From Desulfatibacillum sp. (GTDB lineage: Bacteria > Desulfobacterota > Desulfobacteria > Desulfobacterales > Desulfatibacillaceae): a DNA stretch of 64,000 nucleotides. Of this stretch, positions 8,453 through 17,291 are shown one piece after another. Each line of letters starts with the position of its first letter. Within the stretch, counting starts at the first letter, position 1. The notes under the pieces are model-generated. The model saw nothing but the letters and a program-made list of their open reading frames with translations. It was not told the origin of the DNA and made no database searches. Location: positions 1 through 64,000 of the forward strand of contig JAEINP010000026.1 of NCBI GenBank assembly GCA_016342355.1, given 5' to 3'. A program made the translations under genes and the position numbers.

Positions 8453-9380
8453 AAATATCCAATACTCCCCGGGTGAGCCCCTGGGGCAGAAAGATCATCA
8501 CGCCCATGAGGATTCCCCCGTAGATTATCATTTCATAGTCGGCGAACACGCTCAGGTGTTCGGGCAACAAGGTCAGGAAGGTCGCCCCCAGCAAAGCGCC
8601 CCAGATACTTGCCATCCCCCCGATGACCACCATGGCCACCAGCTTGACCGAAGCCAAAAAAGTAAAGGTGCCCGGGCTGATGAACATGACCATGTGGGCG
8701 TAAAGAAAACCGGCCAGGGCGGCGACCACCGCGCTGAACACGAAAACCTGGAGCTTGGCCTTGGCGGTATCCACGCCCACGGCGGAAGCGGCCTGCTCGC
8801 TGTAATGAATGGCCCGGAGCGCCCTGCCCACCCGGGAGTTCACCAGGCGGTCGCAGATAAAAAAGGTCAGGAGCACGCAACCCCAGACCACATACAGGTA
8901 GTTTCGGCCCGTGGACAGGTCCAGGCCCCACAGGCTCAGGGACGGAATCCCCACCAGCCCGTTGGGTCCGCCCGTAATAGTGGTCCATTCCCGAAAAAGC
9001 ACGTGCATGATCATGCCAAAGCCCAGGGTGCCCATGCCAAGATAATATCCCGAGAGCTTGAGAGTGGGCTTGCCCACGATATAGGCGATGACCCCGGCCA
9101 TGATCAGGGCGCAGGGCAGGGAGGCCCAGGGAGACCACTGGAGATGCACAGTCAGCGCCCCCGTGGTATAAGCTCCGATTCCGTAAAAGGCCGCGTGGCC
9201 CAGAGAAATCTGTCCGGCATAGCCCATGAGCATGTTCAGGCCCACGGCAAGGAGTGTGAATATGCCGATAAAGGTCAGAAGTTGTTCGTGATAATAATCG
9301 CCTTCCAGAGCTGCACCGGTACAAATAATAACCGCCGCAAACAACGTGAAGACCAAGACTGTTTTCCACCGTTGATTCAT
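8409..9380 (-). CDS. livM: ABC transporter permease LivM
   Basis: Hydrophobic permease of about 323 residues with some eight to ten membrane segments and the family hallmark LGMGTLGFGMIMHVLF and the GRALRAI(HYSE)QAA cytoplasmic coupling loop. The first ATG of the frame is at 9380; extending to 9404 needs a TTG. It works with LivH as the transmembrane pore. It overlaps livG and follows livH by about 50 bases. Confidence 0.9.
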   Translation of the reverse strand: MNQRWKTVLVFTLFAAVIICTGAALEGDYYHEQLLTFIGIFTLLAVGLNMLMGYAGQISLGHAAFYGIGAYTTGALTVHLQWSPWASLPCALIMAGVIAYIVGKPTLKLSGYYLGMGTLGFGMIMHVLFREWTTITGGPNGLVGIPSLSLWGLDLSTGRNYLYVVWGCVLLTFFICDRLVNSRVGRALRAIHYSEQAASAVGVDTAKAKLQVFVFSAVVAALAGFLYAHMVMFISPGTFTFLASVKLVAMVVIGGMASIWGALLGATFLTLLPEHLSVFADYEMIIYGGILMGVMIFLPQGLTRGVLDIYEKFRAKRKGTVED

Positions 9381-9431
9381 GGTATCAAACCAGTTTCCGT
9401 TCAATCCGGCCCAAGAGTCTTGTCCGCCGCC

Positions 9432-10310
9432 TTAGAACCGGTGGCTGGACTTCACCCCCAAAATCCCGGTGGGCCGAATGTACAGAATGAGTAAGAGAAG
9501 CAAAAAGGCTATGGCGTCCTTAAGACCCGAGGAAACAAAACCCACACCCATGGCCTCGGCGATACCCAATACAAAACCGCCCAGCAAGGCCCCCCACAGG
9601 CTGCCCAGCCCCCCAAGCATGGCCGCGCAAAATCCCTTGAGCCCAAGCATGGAGCCCATGTCGTAGGTAGCCATGGTAATGGGCGCGATCATGATTCCGG
9701 CAACAGCGCCCAAACCCGTCGCCAGGGCGAAAGCCATCAGGGTCATACGCTCGGTGCCAATGCCCAAAAGCGAAGCGGCCCTTTTGTTGATGGCGCAGGC
9801 GCTCATGGCCTTACCGGTCAGGGTGCGTTTGTAAAACAGGGTCAGGGCCACCACCAAAATCATAACGATTCCGAAAATCCACAGGCTCTGGGGCAAAAGA
9901 TAAGCCCCGGCGATTTCTATGGATTCCAGTTCACTGAATGGGGGAACCGCCATGGGATCCCTGCCCCACACCACCATTCCCACGCCCCGCAGAAAAATGG
10001 AGGCGCCCACGGTGATGATGACCAGCACAATGGGGTCGGGCTTGCGCACGGTTCGAATGGCAAGGCGTTCAAAAAGGATTCCCGCCAGCCCCACAGCCAA
10101 AACCACCAACACAAAGGCCAAAGGCAGGGGCAGCCCCAATTGCAGCCACAGGGTGACCAACAACAAAGCCCCGAGCATTACGAACTCGCCCTGGGCGAAA
10201 TTGATCAGATCCGTCGCATTGTACAGGGTGGAAAACCCCAGTGCTATGACGGCGTATATTGCGCCATTGGTGATGCCCGCAAACAGATACTGTAGGAGTT
10301 CCTGCATCAT
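9432..10310 (-). CDS. livH: ABC transporter permease LivH
   Basis: A 292-residue integral membrane permease starting with the typical LivH opening LFAGITNGAIYAVIALGFS and containing NFAQGEFVMLGA and GGLGSLWGALLGG, all family hallmarks. It lies between the binding-protein gene and livM. The 160-base gap upstream holds a strong hairpin that may tune its expression relative to the binding protein. Confidence 0.92.
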   Translation of the reverse strand: MMQELLQYLFAGITNGAIYAVIALGFSTLYNATDLINFAQGEFVMLGALLLVTLWLQLGLPLPLAFVLVVLAVGLAGILFERLAIRTVRKPDPIVLVIITVGASIFLRGVGMVVWGRDPMAVPPFSELESIEIAGAYLLPQSLWIFGIVMILVVALTLFYKRTLTGKAMSACAINKRAASLLGIGTERMTLMAFALATGLGAVAGIMIAPITMATYDMGSMLGLKGFCAAMLGGLGSLWGALLGGFVLGIAEAMGVGFVSSGLKDAIAFLLLLLILYIRPTGILGVKSSHRF

Positions 10311-10352
10311 GGCTGTCTATCCAAAGTCATTGAAAATATTCCAATTCAAACA

Positions 10353-10392
10353 TTAGGGGGGAGCCGCGCGCATGCTGTGGCCTCCCCCCTAA
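10353..10392 (-). other. Stable intercistronic hairpin between livJ and livH
   Basis: An 11-bp perfect G-rich stem (10353-10363 with 10382-10392) in the 160-base space between the binding-protein and permease genes. No U-run follows in the direction of transcription, so it is not a standard terminator. Such hairpins between a solute-binding protein and its permeases can stabilise the upstream message and keep the binding protein in excess; that role is inferred. Confidence 0.55.
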
Positions 10393-10470
10393 GGGTGCTA
10401 CCATATTTCCTGTTGAAATGCACCGAAAAAATCCGCAAAAGCCTGCGGGCGGATTATCCGGCGGTGCTTG

Positions 10471-11628
10471 CTATTCCATTACCTTCCAGGTTCCGTTTTC
10501 AATCCTGACCATGAGGAAGGAGTCCTCGCCCAAGCCGTTATGCTCGGTGGGAGAAAAATTGAACGTGCCGGTCACGCCGACGTAACCCTGGACTTTTTCG
10601 ATATTATCGCGAAGCATGGCCTTGTCGCCGTTGGTTCCCTTGAGGGCGATTTCCAGAATTTTAATGGCGTCATAAGCATATCCGCCAAAACCGGAAACTC
10701 CGCTTCCATAAGCTGCTTTGAAATCATTGATGTAAGCGTCCAGGGCGGCCTTTTGATGATGATCCTGGGGCAAGGTGTCAGCCACCAGAACAGCGCCTGT
10801 GGGCAGCATGATGCCTTCGGAGGCGTCCCCGGCGATGTCAATGAACTTGGGAGAGGCAACACCATGGCTCATAAACAGGGGAAATTCGATTTTAAGCTGT
10901 TTGGCGTTCTTGGCCACCACAGCCGGTCCGGGGTTGGTTCCCCAACAAACGAGGGCGTCAGGGGCGGCCTTGCGGGCCTTGGTGAGCTGGGCGGTCATAT
11001 CCGTATCTTTGCCGCCATAGCTCTCGTCACTCACCACGGTGAGACCGAACTTGCCAGCCTGTTCCCGAAGCTGGACTGCGCCGCTGGTGCCGAATCCGTT
11101 GTCCACGCACAGGAGCGCAACCTTTTTTATGCCCTGTTTTTGCATGTAGGTATAAATGGTGGCCACTGCCATGATGTCGCTCTGGGCGGTCTTGAATACA
11201 TAAGGCTGGATGGGGTTCACAATGCCGTTCCCTGCCGCGCAACTGATCAGGGGCAGTTGGGCGCGAACGCACTGGGGGATCACCGGCATGGTGGTGGGGG
11301 TGGTGCTGGGACCGACAATGGCCAACACATTATCCTTGTTGATGAGCTTGTTAGCGAACTGGACGGTTTCGGTGGGGTCGCCCTTGGTGTCGTAAATCAC
11401 CGCTTCCAGCATGCGGCCGTCAATGCCGCCCTTGGCGTTGATCTGGTCCACGGCCATCTGCATGCTCTTTTTTTCAGGATCTCCCAGAAAGGAAGCCCCT
11501 CCGGATACTGCAAAAATCCCGCCGATCTTGTATGTGTCCTGCGCAAAAGCGCTGGGCGTAAAAATCAGCCCCGCCATAGCTACTCCAACCACCAATGCCG
11601 CCAAAACCTTCAATTTTCCAGCTTTCAT
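10471..11628 (-). CDS. ABC transporter substrate-binding protein (LivJ/LivK type)
   Basis: Periplasmic type-I binding protein of about 385 residues. It has a signal peptide (MKAGKLKVLAALVVGVAMAG, cleavage near AFA-QD), then the family opening IGGIFAVSGGASFLG and the hinge segments VAIVGPSTT and FGGYAYDA. The start at 11628 follows AGGAGGG by 4 bases. It hands substrate to LivHM. Its neighbours (ligases for aryl acetates, ACT sensors) favour aromatic or branched-chain substrates. Confidence 0.92.
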   Translation of the reverse strand: MKAGKLKVLAALVVGVAMAGLIFTPSAFAQDTYKIGGIFAVSGGASFLGDPEKKSMQMAVDQINAKGGIDGRMLEAVIYDTKGDPTETVQFANKLINKDNVLAIVGPSTTPTTMPVIPQCVRAQLPLISCAAGNGIVNPIQPYVFKTAQSDIMAVATIYTYMQKQGIKKVALLCVDNGFGTSGAVQLREQAGKFGLTVVSDESYGGKDTDMTAQLTKARKAAPDALVCWGTNPGPAVVAKNAKQLKIEFPLFMSHGVASPKFIDIAGDASEGIMLPTGAVLVADTLPQDHHQKAALDAYINDFKAAYGSGVSGFGGYAYDAIKILEIALKGTNGDKAMLRDNIEKVQGYVGVTGTFNFSPTEHNGLGEDSFLMVRIENGTWKVME

Positions 11629-11658
11629 GATCCCTCCTAGTGAGTGCTGCAAAGTTAA

Positions 11659-12090
11659 CTACATGGTGTACAGTTCTTCTCCTTTGATGACCGAAAAACC
11701 CTTTTCCGTAAGCGCTTCCACCGCGCTGTCGGTATTGTCAAAGCGGAAAATCATAACCGCATTGTCCTCCTTTTGACGGACAAAGGCGTACATGTATTCC
11801 ACATTGATTTTCCTGGAATCCAGAAATTCCAAAATGCTCAAAAGCCCGCCCGGCTTGTCCGAAACCTCCACCGCCACAACCCGGGTGGTGCGTACGGTAA
11901 AACCAGCGTCTTTCAGGGCTGTTTCCGCCTTTTCGTTATTGTCCACTATTAGGCGGAGAATGCCGAAGTCCGAGGTATCGGCCAACGAAAGGGCTCTGAT
12001 ATTGATGGACGCGCCAGCCAAAGTCTTGGTGACCTCCGCCAGCCTGCCCGCCTTGTTTTCGAGAAATACGGAAATTTGGTCTGCAAACAT
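11659..12090 (-). CDS. Tandem ACT domain protein (ACT 2)
   Basis: A 143-residue paralogue of the ACT protein at 5122-5553, with two ACT repeats (ISVFLENKAGRLAEV at the N-terminus; VEVSDKPGGLLSILEF starting the second). It lies 15 bases after the intact phenylacetate-CoA ligase and 30 bases before the binding-protein gene, so each ligase in the operon has its own ACT partner directly downstream. Likely a small-molecule sensor; ligand unknown. Confidence 0.83.
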   Translation of the reverse strand: MFADQISVFLENKAGRLAEVTKTLAGASINIRALSLADTSDFGILRLIVDNNEKAETALKDAGFTVRTTRVVAVEVSDKPGGLLSILEFLDSRKINVEYMYAFVRQKEDNAVMIFRFDNTDSAVEALTEKGFSVIKGEELYTM

Positions 12091-12105
12091 AGATAGCCTC
12101 CTGGC

Positions 12106-13407
12106 TTAAATTTTGCGGTTGTCGATAACGCGAACAGCCTTGCCCTGGCTCCGGGCGATGGTTTTGGGTTCCACCAGCTTGACCTTGACGGACACGCCCA
12201 AAAGTTCCTTGATATGCAGGGCGATTTCGGCCTGAAGGCTTTGGAGTTGTTTGACCTCGTCGGAGAAAGCGCCCTCTCCAACCTCCACCATAACCGTCAG
12301 GGTGTCCAGGTTGCCTTCCCGGTCCACCACTAATTGGTAATGGGGCTCCACCTGGGAAACCTGCATGAGCACGCTTTCGATCTGCGAGGGGAATACATTG
12401 ACGCCCCGGATGATGAGCATGTCGTCGGTGCGGCCGCTCACACGGGTCATGCGCACATGGGTGCGTCCGCAAATGCAGGGGGCGTAGTTGAGGCTTGAAA
12501 TATCCCGGGTGCGATACCTGATGACCGGGAAGGCCTCCTTGGTAAGGCTGGTGAAAACCAGTTCCCCGGATTCCCCGGCGGACAAGGCCTGGCCTGTTTC
12601 AGGCTGAATGATTTCCGGGATGAAATGATCCTCGTAAACATGAAGGCCTTTTTTGGCTTCCTGGCATTCCATGGCCACGCCAGGCCCCATGACCTCGCTC
12701 AGTCCGTAGATATCCACGGCGGAGAGGTGCAATTTTTTTTCGATTTCCTGACGCATGGATTCGGACCAGGGTTCTGCCCCGAAAATACCCGCCCTGAAGT
12801 TGAAATCGGCGAAATCCATTCCGTTTTCCTCGGCTGCTTCGGCAAGATGCAGGGCATAGGAAGGCGTGCAGGTGAGGATGGAAGGACGGAAATCCCGCAT
12901 GATAAGCACCTGGCGTTCGGTCATGCCGCCGGAAATGGGAATAACCGAGGCGCCCAGGCGTTCTGCGCCGTAATGAACGCCCAAACCGCCTGTGAACAGG
13001 CCGTAGCCGTAGGCATTGTGGATGATGTCGTCCCGGGTGGCTCCGCCTGCGCTCAGGGATCTGGCCATGAGTTCGGCCCAGGTGGATATGTCCCGGGCCG
13101 TGTAACCCACCACCGTGGGCTGGCCGGTCGTGCCTGAGGAAGCATGGATGCGCACCACGTTATCCATGGGCACGGCAAACATGCCAAAGGGGTAGTTATC
13201 CCGCAGGTCCTGTTTGGTGGTGAAAGGAAGTTTTTGGATGTCTTCCAGGGTTTGGATGTCCGCAGGCTTGATTCCCGCTTCCTTGTATTTTTTACGATAA
13301 AAAGGAACAGCCTCGTAGGCCCGTTCCACGACCGCCTTGAGCCTGCGCAATTGGATGGCCTCAATAGCCTCCCGGGGAAGCGTTTCAAATTCCATGTTGA
13401 AAATCAT
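12106..13407 (-). CDS. paaK: Phenylacetate-CoA ligase
   Basis: Adenylate-forming ligase that converts an aryl acetate plus CoA and ATP to its thioester. Motifs are complete: phosphate loop SSGTTGQPT at 90-98, [15 protein letters not shown], the [20 protein letters not shown] hinge, and the catalytic-lysine region SQGKAVRV near the C-terminus. At 433 residues it has the standard length. It is first in the operon and precedes an ACT protein and the Liv importer. In anaerobes such ligases handle phenylacetate or indoleacetate formed from aromatic amino acids; the exact acid is not shown by sequence. Confidence 0.93.
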   Translation of the reverse strand: MIFNMEFETLPREAIEAIQLRRLKAVVERAYEAVPFYRKKYKEAGIKPADIQTLEDIQKLPFTTKQDLRDNYPFGMFAVPMDNVVRIHASSGTTGQPTVVGYTARDISTWAELMARSLSAGGATRDDIIHNAYGYGLFTGGLGVHYGAERLGASVIPISGGMTERQVLIMRDFRPSILTCTPSYALHLAEAAEENGMDFADFNFRAGIFGAEPWSESMRQEIEKKLHLSAVDIYGLSEVMGPGVAMECQEAKKGLHVYEDHFIPEIIQPETGQALSAGESGELVFTSLTKEAFPVIRYRTRDISSLNYAPCICGRTHVRMTRVSGRTDDMLIIRGVNVFPSQIESVLMQVSQVEPHYQLVVDREGNLDTLTVMVEVGEGAFSDEVKQLQSLQAEIALHIKELLGVSVKVKLVEPKTIARSQGKAVRVIDNRKI

Positions 13408-13471
13408 GCCCTTAGTCCTCCTTATAGCTCTTGAAAAATGGAAGTGTTAAACGTTAAAAACTTTAAAAAAC

Positions 13472-13506
13472 GCAAAAAGGCCGTGGGGTTAGCTTCCCAC
13501 GGCCTT
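13472..13506 (-). terminator. Leader terminator/attenuator 1 of the paaK-liv operon
   Basis: A perfect 11-bp stem (13477-13487 with 13496-13506), 8-base loop, followed on the minus strand by a U-run. It points into the operon and lies about 65 bases upstream of the paaK start. Because no minus-strand gene lies upstream before the divergent plus-strand gene at 13829, this looks like attenuation of the operon's own leader. Confidence 0.7.
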
Positions 13507-13514
13507 AATAAAGT

Positions 13515-13554
13515 ACAAAAAAACCACGGGGAGGCATGATGTCCGCCCATGGTT
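13515..13554 (-). terminator. Leader terminator/attenuator 2 of the paaK-liv operon
   Basis: A 9-bp stem (13522-13530 with 13546-13554, one G-U pair in the minus-strand RNA) followed by seven U residues. It is immediately upstream of hairpin 1 in the same transcript. Two terminators in series before one operon suggest tight read-through control. Confidence 0.6.
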
Positions 13555-13681
13555 GGCAAATTATCGGTTATCGATCACCTTGCCATCTCACGAGCAGACC
13601 TGGTAAAATAAAAATAAAAGTACAAACCAGACATTCTGCCACCCGCTATGTATGTATATTTTCACTACTAAAGTTAACGGA

Positions 13682-13710
13682 TCGATACCAGGAGGGAAAG
13701 GCCCTGTCAA
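13682..13710 (-). promoter_or_regulatory. Possible sigma-70 promoter for the paaK-liv operon
   Basis: On the minus strand a consensus TTGACA (-35, 13710-13705) is followed after 17 bases by TATCGA (-10, 13687-13682), a poor match. The position, about 275 bases before paaK, would give a leader containing both hairpins. The 13408-13828 gap otherwise holds no gene. Confidence 0.35.
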
Positions 13711-13828
13711 GAAAAAAAATCCAACGGGAATTTCTACCAGTCTTGCCAGGATTCCCGCCTTGTGGTATCGCCAACCTATGACATGCTTGCTTGTTTTTCT
13801 TTTTCAATGAAAAATTGCGGAGGAAATC

Positions 13829-14215
13829 ATGACCGTGGAAACCTTGCTGAAAAAAGCCGCCAAGTATGAAATCGAACCTTACAAGAAGATCAGGAATCTT
13901 CCGGCCACCCACGTTCCCTTCACCGGCGCGCCCCAGAAACATTCCCTGGACAAAGACAAACTCATTCTGGTTGTGGACCCGTTTTCATCCAACACCTTTT
14001 ATTATGAGTTCGCCGTAGCGGACATAGAACATGCGGAAAAGCTCCCCAGCCTGGTCAACATCGAAGGAGACTCAGTAACCATGGTGCGTATTTGGGTCCG
14101 GAAAGGCGGCCTGGCTGTCCGATGCACCCCTTTTGTGGTGGAGGACACCCGGCAAAGAATGAAGGATGCAGGCATCCCCCACGGATGGCTGATCAAAGAG
14201 GACAGTGATTTATGA
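13829..14215 (+). CDS. Conserved hypothetical protein, 128 residues
   Basis: I do not recognise this family. It is a soluble 128-residue alpha/beta protein with a basic N-terminus, a central LILVVDPFSSNTFYYEF segment and a C-terminal RIWVRKGGLAVRCTPFVVE segment. GGAGGAAATC precedes the ATG. It overlaps the start of the DUF3786 gene by 4 bases, so the two are probably co-translated. No signal peptide or membrane segment is visible. The segment order resembles small metal- or nucleotide-handling proteins only vaguely, and no function is proposed. Confidence 0.7.
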   Translation: MTVETLLKKAAKYEIEPYKKIRNLPATHVPFTGAPQKHSLDKDKLILVVDPFSSNTFYYEFAVADIEHAEKLPSLVNIEGDSVTMVRIWVRKGGLAVRCTPFVVEDTRQRMKDAGIPHGWLIKEDSDL

Positions 14216-14811
14216 GCGGCAACTACCAGGCGATTATCCAGGATAACGTGGACGCCCTGTTCAGGGACACAAGCCGGGACCTGGAAAAGGCCCTGGGCGC
14301 AACCCGGAACGGGGACGAAATCCTGTTTCGCGCCTTTGGGAGCCAGTGCGCCATCACCCCCCTGGGAATCTCCCTGGACGGCCAGCCCCTTACGGGCCCT
14401 TCGGGCGTGGTGGTTTCCCTGTACGCTCTCCACTCCAAGGATCTGCCTGTTAAGGAGTATCCATTCAAAGCATTCAAGGAAATGAATGACAGCATGCCCT
14501 ATGCCGGAGCCTTCGCCACCCATACGGAACATATTCTGGTTCCCAAGGTGGAAGCTATCCGGGCGAACATGGACGCTATTCTGGAAAGGCTTGATGGAAA
14601 CACCGGACCGGACGATTTGCCCGGAGATTTTTCCATGGTGGTCTCCCCCCTGCCAAAAATCCGGCTATGCTATATTTTTTATTTGCCCGACGACGACTTT
14701 CCGGCGTCCGTCACCTGTTTGTTTTCCAACAACGCCGGTGACCTCATGCCCACAGACGGGCTGGCTGACGTGGGAGAGTACACCTCCCGGACGATTCTTA
14801 ACCTCTTATAA
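14212..14811 (+). CDS. DUF3786-like protein
   Basis: A 199-residue soluble protein. Its C-terminal half has the pattern of DUF3786 (PLPKIRLCYIFYLPDDDFPASVTCLF followed by an N-terminal-Asn loop and a DGLADVGEY ending, read here in short segments). DUF3786 proteins are common in anaerobes and have no settled function. The start overlaps the preceding hypothetical gene (ATGA), and phosphoglycerate mutase follows after 14 bases, so it belongs to a three-gene run. Confidence 0.65.
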   Translation: MSGNYQAIIQDNVDALFRDTSRDLEKALGATRNGDEILFRAFGSQCAITPLGISLDGQPLTGPSGVVVSLYALHSKDLPVKEYPFKAFKEMNDSMPYAGAFATHTEHILVPKVEAIRANMDAILERLDGNTGPDDLPGDFSMVVSPLPKIRLCYIFYLPDDDFPASVTCLFSNNAGDLMPTDGLADVGEYTSRTILNLL

Positions 14812-14825
14812 ATCAGGATAACACC

Positions 14826-16502
14826 ATGCAAACCAAAAAACCGGTGGTTCTGCTCATCCGGGATGGATGGGGTATTGGGGACGGCTCCAAAGGCGACGCC
14901 GTGGCCGCCGCCGACACGCCCCATTTTCACCATCTTCTGGCAAACTACCCCCACTGCACCATCGCCGCCGCAGGAGAACCCGTGGGGGTCCGGGCTGGAG
15001 CCCAGGGATCTTCCGAAGTGGGTCATTTGAACATGGGGGCGGGCAGGATCGTCATGCAGGAAGTCGTGCGGGTGGACCATATGATCCGGTCCGGGGAATT
15101 GTTTGAGACTCCTCTCATGATCCAGGCCCTGGAAAACTGCAAAAAGAACGGCTCGGCCCTCCATCTTATGGGTCTGATCCAGGACCAGGGGGTCCACGCG
15201 GTCCAGGATCATCTGTACTCCTTTTTGGAATGGGCCGCCAAACAAGGCCTGACCAGGGTCAATGTCCATTTTTTCAGCGACGGCAGAGACACGCCGCCCC
15301 AAAGCGCCCTCACCTACCTGGAACAACTGGAGCAAAAAATGGCCCAATACGGCGTGGGCCGGGTGGCCAGCGTCATGGGCCGCTATTACGCCATGGACCG
15401 GGGCAAGAACTACGACCGCACCCAACAGGCCTTTGAGGCCCTCATGCACGGCAAGGGGCTGAGGGCGAAATCCGCCCGGGAAGCCATTGAACAAGCCTAC
15501 GAACGGGCTAACAACCATCAGGGCGGAGACATTCCGCCGGAAACCGACGAGTTTATCCTGCCCACCCTGATCGAAGACGAAAACGGCGATTGCTGCGGCA
15601 TAATCCGGCCCCACGACACCGTTATCCACACCAATTTCCGGCAGGACCGGGCCATCCAGTTGACCCAGGCTTTTGTGGAACCTGATTTCAATGAGTTTGA
15701 CCGGGGGCCGGTTCCCGACGTTTTGTACGCAGGCCTTACCAGGTATTATGACGAGTTTACGCAGGCCATCATCCCTCCCATGAACATGGCCAACCTCTTG
15801 GGCAAGGTGCTTTCGGACCACGGCCTGTGGCAATTGCGGATTGCCGAATATCAGAAGTACCGCCATGTCACCAGTTTTTTCAACGGCAAGTTGGTGGCGC
15901 CTTTTCCCAAGGAAGACCGGGTATTGGTGGATTCCATTTCCATCCCGGAAAACCAGCAGCCTGAAATGAGCGTGTATGAAGTGACCGATGTGGTTCTGGA
16001 AGCCATTAACGGCAGTATAGAATCGCTCAGGAAAAAGGCCCGGAGTACGGAAAAGGTGTCCCTGCAGTTGGAAGAGCACTCCGTGGAAGGCGGGGACCGC
16101 CTCAAGCAAACCTACGACTTCATCGCCATCAACTTCGCCAACTGCGACATGGTGGGGCATACGGGCGTATTTGACGCCGTGGTCAAGGCCGTGGAAGCTG
16201 TGGACGCCTGCGTCAAACAGGTTTGCGATGCCGTGTTGGCCCGGGACGGCATTGTGATGGTGACGGCGGACCACGGCAACGCCGAGCAGATGATCGACCC
16301 GGAAACGGGCGGCATCCAGACCTCCCACACCACCAACGACGTGCATTTGTTCTGGGTTTCCAATGACGCCGATTCCTGCAATTTGGTGGATCACGGAAAA
16401 CTTTCCGACATCGCCGTGACTATTTTGGAACTCATGGAAATTCCCGTACCCGCGGAAATGACGGCGACAAGCCTGCTCAAACCCTGTGAACAGGCTGTTT
16501 AG
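14826..16502 (+). CDS. gpmI: 2,3-bisphosphoglycerate-independent phosphoglycerate mutase
   Basis: Interconverts 3- and 2-phosphoglycerate in glycolysis/gluconeogenesis using two metal ions (typically Mn) and a phosphoserine. Visible motifs are IRDGWG near residue 11 (metal Asp), GSSEVGHLNMGAGR (nucleophile Ser63), FFSDGRDTPP, and the C-terminal VTADHGNAEQM metal site. At 558 residues it is about 40-45 longer than typical GpmI; most extra length lies in the middle and near the QLEEHSVEGGDRL region. The ATG follows CAGGATAACACC. Confidence 0.93.
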   Translation: MQTKKPVVLLIRDGWGIGDGSKGDAVAAADTPHFHHLLANYPHCTIAAAGEPVGVRAGAQGSSEVGHLNMGAGRIVMQEVVRVDHMIRSGELFETPLMIQALENCKKNGSALHLMGLIQDQGVHAVQDHLYSFLEWAAKQGLTRVNVHFFSDGRDTPPQSALTYLEQLEQKMAQYGVGRVASVMGRYYAMDRGKNYDRTQQAFEALMHGKGLRAKSAREAIEQAYERANNHQGGDIPPETDEFILPTLIEDENGDCCGIIRPHDTVIHTNFRQDRAIQLTQAFVEPDFNEFDRGPVPDVLYAGLTRYYDEFTQAIIPPMNMANLLGKVLSDHGLWQLRIAEYQKYRHVTSFFNGKLVAPFPKEDRVLVDSISIPENQQPEMSVYEVTDVVLEAINGSIESLRKKARSTEKVSLQLEEHSVEGGDRLKQTYDFIAINFANCDMVGHTGVFDAVVKAVEAVDACVKQVCDAVLARDGIVMVTADHGNAEQMIDPETGGIQTSHTTNDVHLFWVSNDADSCNLVDHGKLSDIAVTILELMEIPVPAEMTATSLLKPCEQAV

Positions 16503-16655
16503 GCTCCCTTTTTTGGGGGGGATGGTGTATTTTTATTATCGGGGCAATGCATTAAACCCATGCGGCTTAGAGTCCGTGATGTAATGAAGCAATCATTGCC
16601 TTGAGAATATTGTAATAGGAGGAACTTCTCTAACCATAGAAAGGAGTTGTTGTAG

Positions 16656-17291
16656 ATGAACCGCATATTTACCGTGATGATGATCTTGTTGTTTATGGCG
16701 GCGACCGCCCAGGCAGGCTGGTTTGACGATACCCTTAAAGGAGCCCTCCAAAATGCGGGGGAAAGAGGTATTGAGGAAGCCGTGGACGCCAGCTACGAGG
16801 GTGGCAAGAATGTCGGCAAAGAGGCCATTCAGGAAGCCGGGGAAGAAGAACCGGAGGATCCTGCGCCCCAGGCCGGGAAATCCGCCTCCGCTTCCACGCA
16901 GGGCGCGATCGAGGAGTTGGATCTTGACTCTATCAACATGAAAGAAGGGCAGTGGAAAATCACCATGATTATGCAGGCCGCAGGCATGAAGCTCCCGCCC
17001 CAGGTTTACACCACCTGCCTGACTAAAGAGAATATTGTCCCCCAAAACGACGAAGAAGCCGACGACTGCCAAACCACGAGCCTGAGAGCTGTCGGGGACA
17101 CCGTGTACTGGACCATGGAATGCAAGGATGAAGGCTCCACCACACACAGCCAGGGCCAAATCACATACCATGGCAAGAGCTTTGAAGGCACGGTGACCGT
17201 CAGCATCCGCACCCAAGAGGGCGGAACCATGACCATGAATAATACAATGCAGGGCAAATATATGGGCGCCTGCACAGGACAGGAGGAATAA
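16656..17291 (+). CDS. DUF3617-type secreted protein
   Basis: A 211-residue exported protein. It has a signal peptide (cleavage near AQA-GW), a low-complexity charged spacer (about residues 20-85), then a DUF3617-like region beginning MKEGQWKITMIMQAAGMK and containing a conserved pair of cysteines in TTCLTKEN and EADDCQT. DUF3617 proteins are periplasmic and of unknown role. AAAGGAG lies nine bases before the ATG. Its stop overlaps the crotonase start by one base. Confidence 0.72.
   Translation: MNRIFTVMMILLFMAATAQAGWFDDTLKGALQNAGERGIEEAVDASYEGGKNVGKEAIQEAGEEEPEDPAPQAGKSASASTQGAIEELDLDSINMKEGQWKITMIMQAAGMKLPPQVYTTCLTKENIVPQNDEEADDCQTTSLRAVGDTVYWTMECKDEGSTTHSQGQITYHGKSFEGTVTVSIRTQEGGTMTMNNTMQGKYMGACTGQEE

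Noticed and set aside
13555-13680. Possible T-box or known riboswitch in the paaK leader
   Set aside because: I could not find the conserved T-box sequence or any other known aptamer core; only terminator hairpins are supported.
14679-16394. 571-residue minus-strand open frame opposite gpmI
   Set aside because: Antisense shadow of phosphoglycerate mutase; no motifs or ribosome site.
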